Positions 45,818-54,488 of a stretch of 64,000 nt of DNA are shown piece by piece. Position numbers and translations under genes: made by a program. Every line of letters begins with the position of its first letter. Position 1 is the stretch's first letter. The notes beneath the pieces were generated by a model. That model saw only the letters and a list, made by a program, of their open reading frames with translations. It searched no databases and was not told the origin of the DNA. The DNA lies in assembly GCF_002982115.1 (NCBI RefSeq), contig NZ_CP019980.1:1806001-1870000 (forward strand). Reading direction: 5' to 3'. The stretch comes from Lysinibacillus sphaericus (GTDB lineage: Bacteria > Bacillota > Bacilli > Bacillales_A > Planococcaceae).

Positions 45818-47365
45818 ATGGATATGTTCGACAAAATTAATGACTTATATGATCGTAAGACGGTAATTGAGCTTGGCGGTGGCTATGAACGCATCGAAAA
45901 GCAACATGATAAAGGTAAATTAACAGCTCGTGAGCGTATTGAATTATTACTAGACGAAGGTACGTTTTTCGAGATTAACCCATTCATTACACACCGTACA
46001 GTAGACTTCGGTATGGACAAAATGGAAGGCCCTGGCGATGGTGTAGTAACAGGCTTTGGTAAAATTAACGGACGTCCAGTTTACTTATTCTCTCAAGATT
46101 TCACTGTTTTTGGTGGAGCGCTTGGTGAAATGCACGCTAAAAAAATGGCGACAGTAATGGATCTAGCAGCTAAAAACGGCACACCGTTTATCGGTATTAA
46201 CGATTCAGGTGGCGCGCGTATTCAAGAGGGTGTTCTTTCTCTTGATGGTTACGGACACATCTTCTACCGTAATGCGATTTACTCTGGAGTAATTCCACAA
46301 ATCTCTGTTATTATGGGACCTTGTGCGGGTGGAGCTGTTTATTCTCCAGCTATCACAGACTTTATCTTAATGGTTGATAAAACATCTCAAATGTTTATTA
46401 CTGGACCAAAAGTAATTGAAACAGTAACAGGCGAAAAAATCTCTGCTGAAGACCTAGGTGGTTCAAAAGTAAACAATGCAGTAAGTGGTAACGCTCACTT
46501 CCGTGCACCATCTGAAGAAGCGGCAATCAATCAAATTAAACAATTATTAAGCTATTTACCACAAAATAATAAAGAAAAAGCACCACGTCAAGCACGACCA
46601 GAAGGTGACGATTACCGTCCAGAAATCGTGGATACTGTGCCAATCGAAACAACGCGTCCATACGATGTGCGTAAAGTTGTAGAACAAGTAGTGGACGAAG
46701 GTTCATTCATGGAAGTTCACTCAGAATTTGCGAAAAATGTCGTAGTTGGTTTTGCACGTATTGCTGGTGAATCTGTAGGTCTTGTATGTAACCAACCAAA
46801 AGTATTAGCTGGTGGTCTTGATATCGATTCTTCAGATAAGGCAGCTCGTTTCATTCGTACTTGTGACGCTTATAACGTGCCAATTATCACATTTGAAGAC
46901 GTTTCTGGTTTCTTCCCAGGCGTAAAACAAGAGCATGGTGGTATTATCCGTCATGGTGCGAAAATCCTTTATGCATACTCTGAAGCAACTGTACCAAAAA
47001 TTACAGTTATTCTACGTAAAGCATATGGTGGTGCGTACGTTGCACTTAACTCTAAATCAATCGGTGCTGACTTAGTATTCTCTTGGCCAAACGCTGAAAT
47101 CGCAGTAATGGGTGCAGCAGGGGCAGCAAATATTATCTTTGCACGTGAAATTGCGAAGTCTGAAGATCCAGAAGCAACTCGTGCAGCAAAAATTGAAGAG
47201 TACAAAGAGAAATTCGCAAATCCTTATGTTGCGGCATCTCGTGGTATGGTAGACGATGTTATTGATCCTCGTGATACGCGTATCAAACTTATTCAAGCTC
47301 TAGATATGTTGTCAAATAAGCACGAAACACGTCCAGAGAAAAAACACGGAAACATTCCACTATAA
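45818..47365 (+). CDS. pccB: Acyl-CoA (propionyl/methylmalonyl-CoA) carboxylase beta subunit
   Basis: A 515-residue carboxyltransferase with two crotonase-like halves. ERIELLLDEGTFFEINPF, FSQDFTVFGGALGEMHAKKM, MGPCAGGAVYSPA and RKAYGGAYVALNSK are those of PccB; it is called YqjD in B. subtilis. It carboxylates propionyl-CoA to (S)-methylmalonyl-CoA. ATG 45818 (MDMFDKIND) matches relatives; GTG 45809 overlaps the mce stop. No biotin carboxylase/carrier subunit lies beside it, so it must borrow one, possibly AccC and AccB or one encoded elsewhere. Confidence 0.92.
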   Translation: MDMFDKINDLYDRKTVIELGGGYERIEKQHDKGKLTARERIELLLDEGTFFEINPFITHRTVDFGMDKMEGPGDGVVTGFGKINGRPVYLFSQDFTVFGGALGEMHAKKMATVMDLAAKNGTPFIGINDSGGARIQEGVLSLDGYGHIFYRNAIYSGVIPQISVIMGPCAGGAVYSPAITDFILMVDKTSQMFITGPKVIETVTGEKISAEDLGGSKVNNAVSGNAHFRAPSEEAAINQIKQLLSYLPQNNKEKAPRQARPEGDDYRPEIVDTVPIETTRPYDVRKVVEQVVDEGSFMEVHSEFAKNVVVGFARIAGESVGLVCNQPKVLAGGLDIDSSDKAARFIRTCDAYNVPIITFEDVSGFFPGVKQEHGGIIRHGAKILYAYSEATVPKITVILRKAYGGAYVALNSKSIGADLVFSWPNAEIAVMGAAGAANIIFAREIAKSEDPEATRAAKIEEYKEKFANPYVAASRGMVDDVIDPRDTRIKLIQALDMLSNKHETRPEKKHGNIPL

Positions 47366-47373
47366 GTTGGACA

Positions 47374-47406
47374 AACCCAGTAGCCAGTTGGCTGCTGGGT
47401 TTTTTA
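47374..47406 (+). terminator. Terminator after the carboxylase gene
   Basis: AACCCAGTAGCCA and GGCTGCTGGGTT arms followed by T6. Confidence 0.88.
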
Positions 47407-47499
47407 AATGGAACGACTAAAAAATATATTCAAAAAATGACAGATAATTGAAACATTATGGCGACTCACCCGTACAAATAGGTAAGGGAGTTGAGATGA

Positions 47500-48453
47500 A
47501 TGGAGTGGCAACAATTACAGTCTGAGCAGGAAAAACTTCATGCCCAGCTAAGAAATGTTAATAGATTAAGTGAAAAAAAGCTTTTAATTGAAGGACAAAT
47601 CGAGCATGCAAGGCAAGAAATTTCCAAACATTCTATAGAACTCAATCAAATTCGAATCAAACTTGATAAGCTCGAAGGTTTTTCATTTATGAATATGATT
47701 CGAACTTGGACAGGGCAACAAGATGAGCTAAGAGCGGAGAAAGTCGATAAAGCAGCAATTTTGGAATTGAAAAGCAATGAAGCCAAAAAAATGCTACATG
47801 ATTTAACAATCGACCTGGAGCAAGTGAATCACATGCTCAACCAATCGAATGAAAAACCATTGCAACAAGCGCTAAGTCGTTTGCAAGAAAAAAAGCAAAG
47901 CTATCTTCAACTACACGAGCCTGAATATGCGCACAAATTGGAACAGCTTGCGAATGAAGAAATGATGACGAAGCAGCTAATTCTTGAGATAACGGAAGCA
48001 GAAGAGGCAGGGGATATTGCGCTAACTAAATTAGGTCAGGCAGCAGCGTCACTGCATTCAGCGGGTGGATTTTCTACATGGGATACGTTTTTTGGAGGTG
48101 GCATTATTGCCACGCATTTAAAGCATGATGCGCTTGATAAAACCGAAAGCTATCTTCACAATGCTCAAATTGCCTTGCAACGTTTTCATAATGAATTGCT
48201 TGATGTCCAAGATTTGTCTACCCAGTCATTACATGTGGAGGCAGACGGTTTTGTAAAATTTGCGGATTATTTCTTTGATGATATTTTTTCTGCTTGGTCA
48301 GTCCATTCAAAAATATCAACAGCAAGAGAGCAAGTATCCCGTGTACAAGATGACGTACATAATACGATTAGACGTTTACAGGAAAAACATCATAAAGCAG
48401 TAGCTCATTTAGAAGAATTACAGAAAGAAAAAAAGGCGATTTTACAAATTTAA
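47500..48453 (+). CDS. Coiled-coil protein of unknown function
   Basis: A 317-residue soluble protein made mostly of charged coiled coil (about 1-60, 75-165 and 275-317), rich in Gln, Lys and Glu. The centre (about 175-235) is different: a compact AAASLHSAGGFSTWDTFFGG segment leading to IIATHLKHDALDKTESYLHNA looks like a conserved core. ATG 47500 follows GGGAG. It is flanked by strong terminators on both sides, so it is transcribed alone. No family is recognised with certainty; there are no membrane segments. Confidence 0.72.
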   Translation: MEWQQLQSEQEKLHAQLRNVNRLSEKKLLIEGQIEHARQEISKHSIELNQIRIKLDKLEGFSFMNMIRTWTGQQDELRAEKVDKAAILELKSNEAKKMLHDLTIDLEQVNHMLNQSNEKPLQQALSRLQEKKQSYLQLHEPEYAHKLEQLANEEMMTKQLILEITEAEEAGDIALTKLGQAAASLHSAGGFSTWDTFFGGGIIATHLKHDALDKTESYLHNAQIALQRFHNELLDVQDLSTQSLHVEADGFVKFADYFFDDIFSAWSVHSKISTAREQVSRVQDDVHNTIRRLQEKHHKAVAHLEELQKEKKAILQI

Positions 48454-48475
48454 CAGCGAAACCGAGTCAAAAGCG

Positions 48476-48516
48476 AAAAAGTGTTAGATTGCTTGTGAGC
48501 AATCTAACACTTTTTT
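48476..48516 (+). terminator. Strong terminator with a repeated arm sequence
   Basis: Arms AAAAAGTGTTAGATTGCT and AGCAATCTAACACTTTTT around TGTG, then a T. The first 16 bases of the arm recur at 60304-60319 in an unrelated place. Confidence 0.9.
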
Positions 48517-48693
48517 GCTATAAACGCTAGGGCGCTTGCTAAAGGGTTACCAACGATTCATGGATTTCTACGGAATGAAAAGACAAAATAAAGAAGTTAC
48601 TACTAGCGTATTATTCCAACTCTTCAGTCATTGTGCTAAACTAATACTTATATTATGACGTGGAAAACACGTAAATCAAGGGAGTCTTACAAC

Positions 48694-49815
48694 ATGACAA
48701 GTCGTTTAGTAGAAGAGTTTTTTGAGCTCGTACAAATCGATTCAGAAACAAAACATGAACAACTGATTGCGCCGGTATTAATCGACAAATTAACAGCACT
48801 TGGTTTTACAGTAGTGCAAGATGATGCACATACTCGAAATGGTCATGGAGCTGGCAATATTATTGCGACATTAAAAGGTTCATTAGACATTGAGCCAATC
48901 TATTTTACTTCTCATATGGATACAGTTGTACCAGGAAAGGGCATTAAACCGTTTCTACGTGAAGATGGTTATATCGTTTCTGATGGCACAACGATTTTAG
49001 GCGCAGACGATAAAGCGGGTCTAGCAGCGATGTTTGAAATGGTAAAACGCTTAAAAGAACAGCAAATCGAACATGGTGATATCGAGTTCATCATTACAGC
49101 AGGAGAAGAAAGCGGACTTGTGGGGGCGAAAGAATTGGACCCTTCAATTATTCGTGCAAAATACGGCTTTGCGGTAGATAGTGATGGCAAAGTAGGTGGA
49201 ATCGTGACAGCAGCGCCATTCCAAGCGAAAATTTTTGCCAAAATCATCGGCAAAACAGCGCATGCAGGCGTTGCTCCTGAAAAAGGTGTGTCAGCGATTA
49301 CAGTTGCGTCAAAATGTATTGCACAAATGAAGCTTGGGCGTTTGGACGAAGAAACAACAGCTAATATTGGTCGCTTTGAAGGCGGTCAAGCAACGAATAT
49401 AGTGTGCGATGAAGTAACGATTTTAGCAGAAGCACGCTCTATTGATAAGACAAAACTTGATGCCCAAACTCAACATATGCAAGATACGTTCGAACAAGTT
49501 GCCGCTGCAATGGGTGCACGTGCAGAGATAGAAGTGAAACTAATGTATCCTGGTTTCCGTGTTACAGAGTCAGACAAAGTCGTTCAAGTAGCAATGGCAG
49601 CAGCCCGCAACATTGACCGCACGCCACAACTAGGTATATCTGGAGGCGGATCAGATGCCAATATTATTGCAGGCTTTGGTATCCCTACTGTGAACTTGTC
49701 AGTAGGCTATGAAGATATTCATACAACAAATGAAAAGATTCCTGTAGAAGAATTAGAAAAACTAGCAGATTTACTTGTGGAAATTGTGAAAGAGTCAGCT
49801 AAACACGAGCGCTAA
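48694..49815 (+). CDS. yqjE: M20 family peptidase (PepT-like, YqjE)
   Basis: A 373-residue zinc aminopeptidase-like protein. Metal ligands His74 and Asp76 in TSHMDTVVPG, Asp105 in GADDKAG, the catalytic Glu in AGEESG (136-141), and His in the dimerisation domain (GKTAHAGVAPEKG) are present. It resembles tripeptidase T and B. subtilis YqjE, which likewise follows yqjD. ATG 48694 has AAGGGAG 9 nt upstream and is preferred to an upstream start. Confidence 0.9.
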   Translation: MTSRLVEEFFELVQIDSETKHEQLIAPVLIDKLTALGFTVVQDDAHTRNGHGAGNIIATLKGSLDIEPIYFTSHMDTVVPGKGIKPFLREDGYIVSDGTTILGADDKAGLAAMFEMVKRLKEQQIEHGDIEFIITAGEESGLVGAKELDPSIIRAKYGFAVDSDGKVGGIVTAAPFQAKIFAKIIGKTAHAGVAPEKGVSAITVASKCIAQMKLGRLDEETTANIGRFEGGQATNIVCDEVTILAEARSIDKTKLDAQTQHMQDTFEQVAAAMGARAEIEVKLMYPGFRVTESDKVVQVAMAAARNIDRTPQLGISGGGSDANIIAGFGIPTVNLSVGYEDIHTTNEKIPVEELEKLADLLVEIVKESAKHER

Positions 49816-49833
49816 AAAGAAGGAAGTGACCTA

Positions 49834-50322
49834 ATGGAAAGTGTAAAGGCAGTAGTTTTCGCTTGTGGTACAGAAGAATATGCAGTACCGGTGGAGCAAG
49901 CAATCTCAATTGAAAAATTAGAGCAAATAACGCCCATTCCACATTTACCAAATTATTTATTAGGTTTTACAAGAAATCGAGGAGAGCTAATTCCTGTATT
50001 GGATTTTGAACGTATTCTCTATAATCGTTCGTCAAATGCGGCTACAGCACGTATAATTGTCCTCAATACGGATGTCGTGAACTATGGCTTGCTCGTAACA
50101 GAGGCACGTGAAATTCTTGATTTAGATGAGTCCATTTTAAAGCAAATGGGGCTTGTTAATTATTCCAAAACACGTTACTTTACGGCAGTGGCCAATTTAG
50201 AAAACCGTATGATTACGTATGTAGACCCTAAAATTCTTGTAAATTCTTTAGATGGCATTCGAGAAATTATCAATTATTTGCACAAAATGCTGGAAAATGA
50301 AAAAGAAAACGTAGAAGCATAA
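49834..50322 (+). CDS. CheW-like chemotaxis coupling protein
   Basis: A 162-residue protein covering one CheW domain: VVFACGTEEYAVPVEQAISIEKLEQITPIPHLPNYLLGFTRNRGELIPVLDFERILY and a closing VDPKILV. CheW links chemoreceptors to the kinase CheA. No CheA, CheV or receptor gene lies in the window, and it follows the peptidase gene after 18 nt, so it may be an extra coupling protein rather than the main one. AGGAAGTG precedes ATG 49834. Confidence 0.87.
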   Translation: MESVKAVVFACGTEEYAVPVEQAISIEKLEQITPIPHLPNYLLGFTRNRGELIPVLDFERILYNRSSNAATARIIVLNTDVVNYGLLVTEAREILDLDESILKQMGLVNYSKTRYFTAVANLENRMITYVDPKILVNSLDGIREIINYLHKMLENEKENVEA

Positions 50323-50348
50323 GTTTTGATAAACAAAAGGAATAACAT

Positions 50349-50381
50349 GAAAACCCCCTCCAATGTTGGAGGGGGTTTTCA
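50349..50381. terminator. Bidirectional terminator
   Basis: GAAAACCCCCTCCA and TGGAGGGGGTTTTC arms with a 4-nt loop, between the convergent cheW-like and nspC genes. Confidence 0.92.
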
Positions 50382-50387
50382 TTTGGA

Positions 50388-51527
50388 TTAAGAAAGTCGA
50401 CCGCTATAGTCTTCAAACTTAAATTCACGAATGACTTTAATACCTTCTTCATCGTTATATGAAACGATTGATGGTAGGTTGACACCGTTAAACATATGGT
50501 TTTTAACCATCGAGTAGTGGGCCATATCTGTAAAGACAAGACGATCGCCTGGTTTTAGAGGTTCTTCAAATGAGTAATCACCGATAACATCACCTGCAAG
50601 GCATGTAAGTCCACCAAGGCGATATGTGTATGCTAGCTCATTGGCTTGACCTGACCCGATAATCATCGGACGGTAAGGCATTTCAAGTACGTCTGGCATA
50701 TGACAAGTTGCCGATGTATCTAAAATGGCTAAGTCCATGCCGTTTTTCTGAATATCAAGAACCGTTGCAACTAAGTAGCCTGTATTCAGTGCTACTGCTT
50801 CACCAGGCTCTAAATACACAAGGAGATTGTACTTATCTTGAATATAATTAATGATATTCACTAGTTTTTCTACATCATAATCTTCACGCGTGATATGGTG
50901 ACCACCGCCAAAGTTTAGCCATTTCATTTGGTGTAAAACATCACCAAATTTTTCTTCGACTTTTTCAATTATACGCTCTAATGTATCAGAGTTTTGCTCA
51001 CACATTGCGTGGAAGTGTAAGCCATCAATACCGTCAAGCTGAGATTTGTCGAAGTTAGCTAATGTTGTACCAAGACGAGAGTTCGTATAGCAAGGATCAT
51101 ATAGTGCTGTTTCAATTTCAGAGTACTCAGGATTAACACGAATACCACATTCAATTGTTTTGCCAGCAGCTTTTACTTTATCCTTGTACTGTGCCCATTG
51201 GTTGAAAGAGTTAAAGACGATGTGATCAACATAGCCAAGAAGCTCGTCCATTTCATGCTCTACATAAGCAGGAGCATAAACATGAACTTCTTTGCCCATT
51301 TTTTCATAGCCAAGACGGGCTTCAAAAAGTGAGCTTGATGTAATCCCAGCTAAGTATTCACCAACTAAAGGGAATGTTGAATGCATAGAAAACCCTTTTA
51401 GAGCAAGTAAAATACGGCAGCCCGTACGATCTTGTATCGACTTTAAAAGCTCAAGATTTTTTGTTAATAGTCGTTCATCCACTACATAAGAAGGTGATGG
51501 AACTTTTGTGAAATCAATTGGTTTCAT
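50388..51527 (-). CDS. nspC: Carboxynorspermidine / carboxyspermidine decarboxylase
   Basis: A 379-residue PLP enzyme of the alanine-racemase-fold decarboxylase group. PLP-binding Lys44 lies in LLALKGFSMHS; GIRVNPEYSEIE, LHFHAMCEQN, LNFGGGHHIT and LEPGEAVALNTGYLV follow the NspC pattern. It removes CO2 from carboxyspermidine or carboxynorspermidine to give the polyamine. The start overlaps the end of the synthase gene by 4 nt, so the pair is a two-gene operon. Confidence 0.9.
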   Translation of the reverse strand: MKPIDFTKVPSPSYVVDERLLTKNLELLKSIQDRTGCRILLALKGFSMHSTFPLVGEYLAGITSSSLFEARLGYEKMGKEVHVYAPAYVEHEMDELLGYVDHIVFNSFNQWAQYKDKVKAAGKTIECGIRVNPEYSEIETALYDPCYTNSRLGTTLANFDKSQLDGIDGLHFHAMCEQNSDTLERIIEKVEEKFGDVLHQMKWLNFGGGHHITREDYDVEKLVNIINYIQDKYNLLVYLEPGEAVALNTGYLVATVLDIQKNGMDLAILDTSATCHMPDVLEMPYRPMIIGSGQANELAYTYRLGGLTCLAGDVIGDYSFEEPLKPGDRLVFTDMAHYSMVKNHMFNGVNLPSIVSYNDEEGIKVIREFKFEDYSGRLS

Positions 51528-52753
51528 CGGCTACTTTCCTTCGCTTCGATCTCTAAGTCAAGTAATTCTGGGTTATGGCTTTCTTGCCATGGTAGACCCC
51601 ATTTGTTTAATGCATCCATAAATGGATCTGGATCGAATTCTTCTACGTTCCAGACACCTGGTTTTTGCCATTGACCGTTCATAACAAGCATTGCACCGAT
51701 CATTGCTGGTACGCCAGTTGTGTAAGAAATCGCTTGAGAACCAACTTCGTTATAGCACGCTTCGTGGTCACATACGTTATACACGTAGTACGTTTTTTCC
51801 TTGCCATCTTTTAAACCACGGATAATACAGCCGATATTTGTTTTACCTTTTGTACGTGGTCCTAATGATGCTGGATCTGGTAATACGGCTTTCAAGAAGT
51901 GGATTGGCTGAATCATTTGCCCTTCGAATTCGATTGGTTCAATTGAAGTCATGCCTACATTCTCTAATACTTTTAAGTGTGTTAAGTATTTTTCAGAGAA
52001 TGTCATCCAGAATCGAATTTGCTTTAGACCTTTAATGTTTTTAGCAATTGATTCTAATTCTTCATGGTATAATAGGTAAATATCTTTTGGCCCGATTTCT
52101 GGTAAGTTATACACTTCTTTTTTCTCAAGTGGTGCTGTTTCAATCCACTCGCCTTCTTTCCAGTAACGACCATTCGCTGTAATTTCGCGAATATTGATTT
52201 CTGGATTGAAGTTTGTTGCGAAATGATAACCGTGGTCACCAGCATTGGCATCTACGATATCGATATAGTGGATTTCGTCGAATTCATGTTTTTGAGCATG
52301 TGCTGTGAAAACGCCTGTTACACCAGGGTCAAAACCACTACCAAGTAATGCCGTTAAGCCAGCTTTTTCAAACTTCTCTTTATAAGCCCATTGCCATTTA
52401 TATTCAAATTTTGCCGTTTCAGGTGGCTCGTAGTTTGCAGTATCCACATAGTGCACACCTGTCGCTAAGCAAGCATCCATAATCGTTAAGTCCTGATAAG
52501 GTAACGCTACGTTAATGACAACATCTGGTCCGAAACTTTTAATAAGTTCGATTAATTCATCTGTATTGTCAGCGTCTACCTGTGCAGTATGAATCTTTGT
52601 TTTTCCGCCGTCTAGTTTTTCTTTTAGAGCGTCACATTTTGAAACAGTTCTACTTGCGATACAAATTTCCTCAAATACGTCCGAATTTTGAACACACTTG
52701 TGTACCACAACACTGGCTACTCCGCCAGCTCCTATAATCAATGCTTTACCCAA
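51524..52753 (-). CDS. Carboxynorspermidine / carboxyspermidine synthase (saccharopine dehydrogenase-like)
   Basis: A 409-residue NADPH enzyme that condenses aspartate semialdehyde with putrescine or 1,3-diaminopropane. The nucleotide fold MGKALIIGAGGVASVVVHKC begins the protein; LLGSGFDPGVTGVFTAHAQKH and DANAGDHGYHFATNFNPEINIREI are those of CANSDH/CASDH (Lys1-like). TTG 52753 has GGGGG 7 nt upstream; longer ATG versions add a hydrophobic tail that relatives lack. The ending SYTTGVPAMIGAMLVMNG is also conserved. Whether the product is spermidine or norspermidine is not decidable here. Confidence 0.9.
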   Translation of the reverse strand: MGKALIIGAGGVASVVVHKCVQNSDVFEEICIASRTVSKCDALKEKLDGGKTKIHTAQVDADNTDELIELIKSFGPDVVINVALPYQDLTIMDACLATGVHYVDTANYEPPETAKFEYKWQWAYKEKFEKAGLTALLGSGFDPGVTGVFTAHAQKHEFDEIHYIDIVDANAGDHGYHFATNFNPEINIREITANGRYWKEGEWIETAPLEKKEVYNLPEIGPKDIYLLYHEELESIAKNIKGLKQIRFWMTFSEKYLTHLKVLENVGMTSIEPIEFEGQMIQPIHFLKAVLPDPASLGPRTKGKTNIGCIIRGLKDGKEKTYYVYNVCDHEACYNEVGSQAISYTTGVPAMIGAMLVMNGQWQKPGVWNVEEFDPDPFMDALNKWGLPWQESHNPELLDLEIEAKESSR

Positions 52754-52918
52754 TTGTCTACCCCCAAGTTCATATAAAGTATTGTCAAACAAGCTGATTA
52801 TACAGAAAATTGATTTACTACTCAATCATTGTTTTTAAATTTCTACAAAAAATTTTTTATTTCAACATTTATTAGCCGTAATTAGAGGGGGATACCCCGA
52901 TAGCTGAGCACCTAACGC

Positions 52919-53031
52919 GTAAAAATCCACTGCGTATTCTGGCCTGCACGACATAGGTTACAAAAACGCTCATAGTTGAGTTATTGGGTTATGCTTTAGC
53001 GTAGATAGCAGAAGTCTCCATGGATTTTTAC
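52919..53031. repeat. Inverted repeat flanking about 91 bp
   Basis: Arms GTAAAAATCCA (52919-52929) and TGGATTTTTAC (53021-53031) are perfect complements. The enclosed segment has no coding frame. This is the form of a small non-autonomous element, but no target-site duplication is clear. Confidence 0.5.
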
Positions 53032-53061
53032 TTGGTAGTCATGCACCTTAAATTGTTTAAA

Positions 53062-53082
53062 AATTGTTTGAGTGACTGGCAC
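53062..53082 (+). repeat. Dispersed repeat unit, copy 2
   Basis: A 21-bp unit ending in TTGTTTGAGTGACTGGCAC, identical to the right arm at 1287-1307. It abuts the stop codon of the next minus-strand gene. Confidence 0.85.
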
Positions 53083-53271
53083 TCAAAGGTGGGGTTCTGC
53101 ATCGCCCCATAAATAAAAAATAATGATTAACAGCGTACTTAATAATCCCATCACGAGGCCATAGGTGCTGAAGGCCACTTGCACTTGACTTTGCACAGCA
53201 TAAATAAAAATGGCTCCAAGTGTTAATAAATTGCCCATAATAAGTAATAACAGATGAAAACGTTTATTCAT
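53083..53271 (-). CDS. Small two-pass membrane protein
   Basis: A 62-residue protein with a basic N-terminus (MNKRFH) and two hydrophobic segments (about 7-26 and 34-54), ending WGDAEPHL. AGGAGGGG stands 6 nt before the ATG on the minus strand, strong support that it is translated. No family was recognised. The dispersed repeat directly follows its stop. Confidence 0.65.
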   Translation of the reverse strand: MNKRFHLLLLIMGNLLTLGAIFIYAVQSQVQVAFSTYGLVMGLLSTLLIIIFYLWGDAEPHL

Positions 53272-53644
53272 AGCAAGCCCCTCCTAAAATAAAATTTACT
53301 TGCCCCAAAGATGAAAATATTTTACTTCAATTATCTCATAATTCAGAAAAAATATCCAAATAATAACTATTATTATGTGAAAAAGTTTGAAAGATGGAGG
53401 AATTTATCTAAATTTCGTATGGAAATAATGGTTATTTTTCTATGAATGATGAATGGCCTTTTGAAGCTGACGTTGCAATGCGCTTGAAACCGATTATTTT
53501 TCATGGTGTTGCAAGTAGGCTGACATTATTTATATTAAAAAAACAGCATAAGAATGCATTGGTTTTATGATTATTGCTGTTTTTCGCTCTAAAGATGGTA
53601 AACTACCAATATGAAAGCTCTTTGGTGAAGGTGAGGATTTTATC
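53272..53644. other. Intergenic region before the TPR gene
   Basis: 373 bp. It contains a hairpin AAAAACAGCA ... TGCTGTTTTT (about 53542-53583). A 42-codon frame at 53442-53570 (MNDEWPFEADVAMRLKPIIF start) lacks a ribosome binding site and is not called. Promoter elements for the divergent genes are not clear. Confidence 0.4.
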
Positions 53645-54385
53645 GTGATCAATCAATTTAATGAACAAGTACAACAAATAAATGAATTATTTGTCAGTGG
53701 ACAAGTGAAAGAAAGCTATACCTTGGCGAAGGCATTATTAAAGAACGAATTATTTGAAGCGGATGATTCTTTTCCTATTATTCAACAGCATGTGGCACTT
53801 TTAGAGGCTAATGGCTATGCTACTATGCCAGTCCACACTGCAGATAATGTGAAGCAAAGTGTCGAACGTGCGGATGGATCGTATCCAGAGCGTGATGCCC
53901 TTAGTGCCTATATTGGCAGTCAGGACGATGAGCAATTTGGTCGAGTGGTAGATGAATTATTAGCAGGGTCTATCGAAGCGCAAGCAAATGCTTACTATAC
54001 AATGGCTGAATATTTTGTACTCGCAAAAGAGCCTGATAAAGCAATGGTACAATATGCGGAAGCGATTAAATTACAACCGAATATAGCACTGTATTGGGGA
54101 GCATTTGCGCAATTTATTAATCATATGGAAGCGAGCCCGTATTTGGCACTTCGTCTCATTGAAGAGGCGATTCAGCTAGATGGCATGAATGCTCGTTGGT
54201 ATTATATTCAAGGGAATATCTTTTTCCAGTTAGTTGCAGCTACCAAAAATTTAAGTTACTTACCGGCACTAGAGGAAGCTTGGTCGAAAGCCAAAAAACG
54301 CTGCTCTGCTAAGCAAGTGGCGTTAAAGGTGGACATCGCTAAGTCAGAGGATTTACTAACACAGTGGAAGAAACAAATGCTATAA
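53645..54385 (+). CDS. TPR-like repeat protein
   Basis: A 246-residue soluble helical protein. The middle (about 118-195) reads as tetratricopeptide repeats: AQANAYYTMAEYFVLAKEPDKAMVQYAEAIKLQPN, then LALRLIEEAIQLDGMNARWYYIQGNIFFQL. The N-terminus (about 1-40) is another helical pair. It is presumably a protein-interaction scaffold; partner unknown. GTG 53645 has AGGTGAGG upstream. Two copies of a repeat follow its stop. Confidence 0.75.
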   Translation: MINQFNEQVQQINELFVSGQVKESYTLAKALLKNELFEADDSFPIIQQHVALLEANGYATMPVHTADNVKQSVERADGSYPERDALSAYIGSQDDEQFGRVVDELLAGSIEAQANAYYTMAEYFVLAKEPDKAMVQYAEAIKLQPNIALYWGAFAQFINHMEASPYLALRLIEEAIQLDGMNARWYYIQGNIFFQLVAATKNLSYLPALEEAWSKAKKRCSAKQVALKVDIAKSEDLLTQWKKQML

Positions 54386-54412
54386 GGACGAGCTTTTTAA
54401 TCATAGTATTCC

Positions 54413-54469
54413 ACGGGCGTTTATGCAGGCTTTGCTTGTATATTTATGAATTGTTTGAGTGACTGGCAC
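54413..54469 (+). repeat. Dispersed repeat, long copy A
   Basis: A 57-nt unit starting ACGGGCGTTT and containing CTTGTATATTTAT, ending in the 21-bp core (54449-54469) identical to the copies at 1287 and 53062. A diverged second copy follows 76 nt on. Confidence 0.8.
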
Positions 54470-54488
54470 TTAGTAAATATGCTTAACG

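Larger units (their letters stand above)
52754..53082. other. Intergenic region with inverted repeat
   Basis: 329 bp. It holds a GGGG-ATA-CCCC palindrome (about 52887-52897), an inverted repeat with 11-bp arms (52919-52929 and 53021-53031) around about 91 bp, and one copy of the dispersed repeat. No gene was seen. Confidence 0.5.

Noticed and set aside
53442-53570. 42-codon frame between two genes (MNDEWPFEADVAM start)
   Set aside because: No ribosome binding site, no family resemblance, and its end overlaps a terminator-like hairpin.
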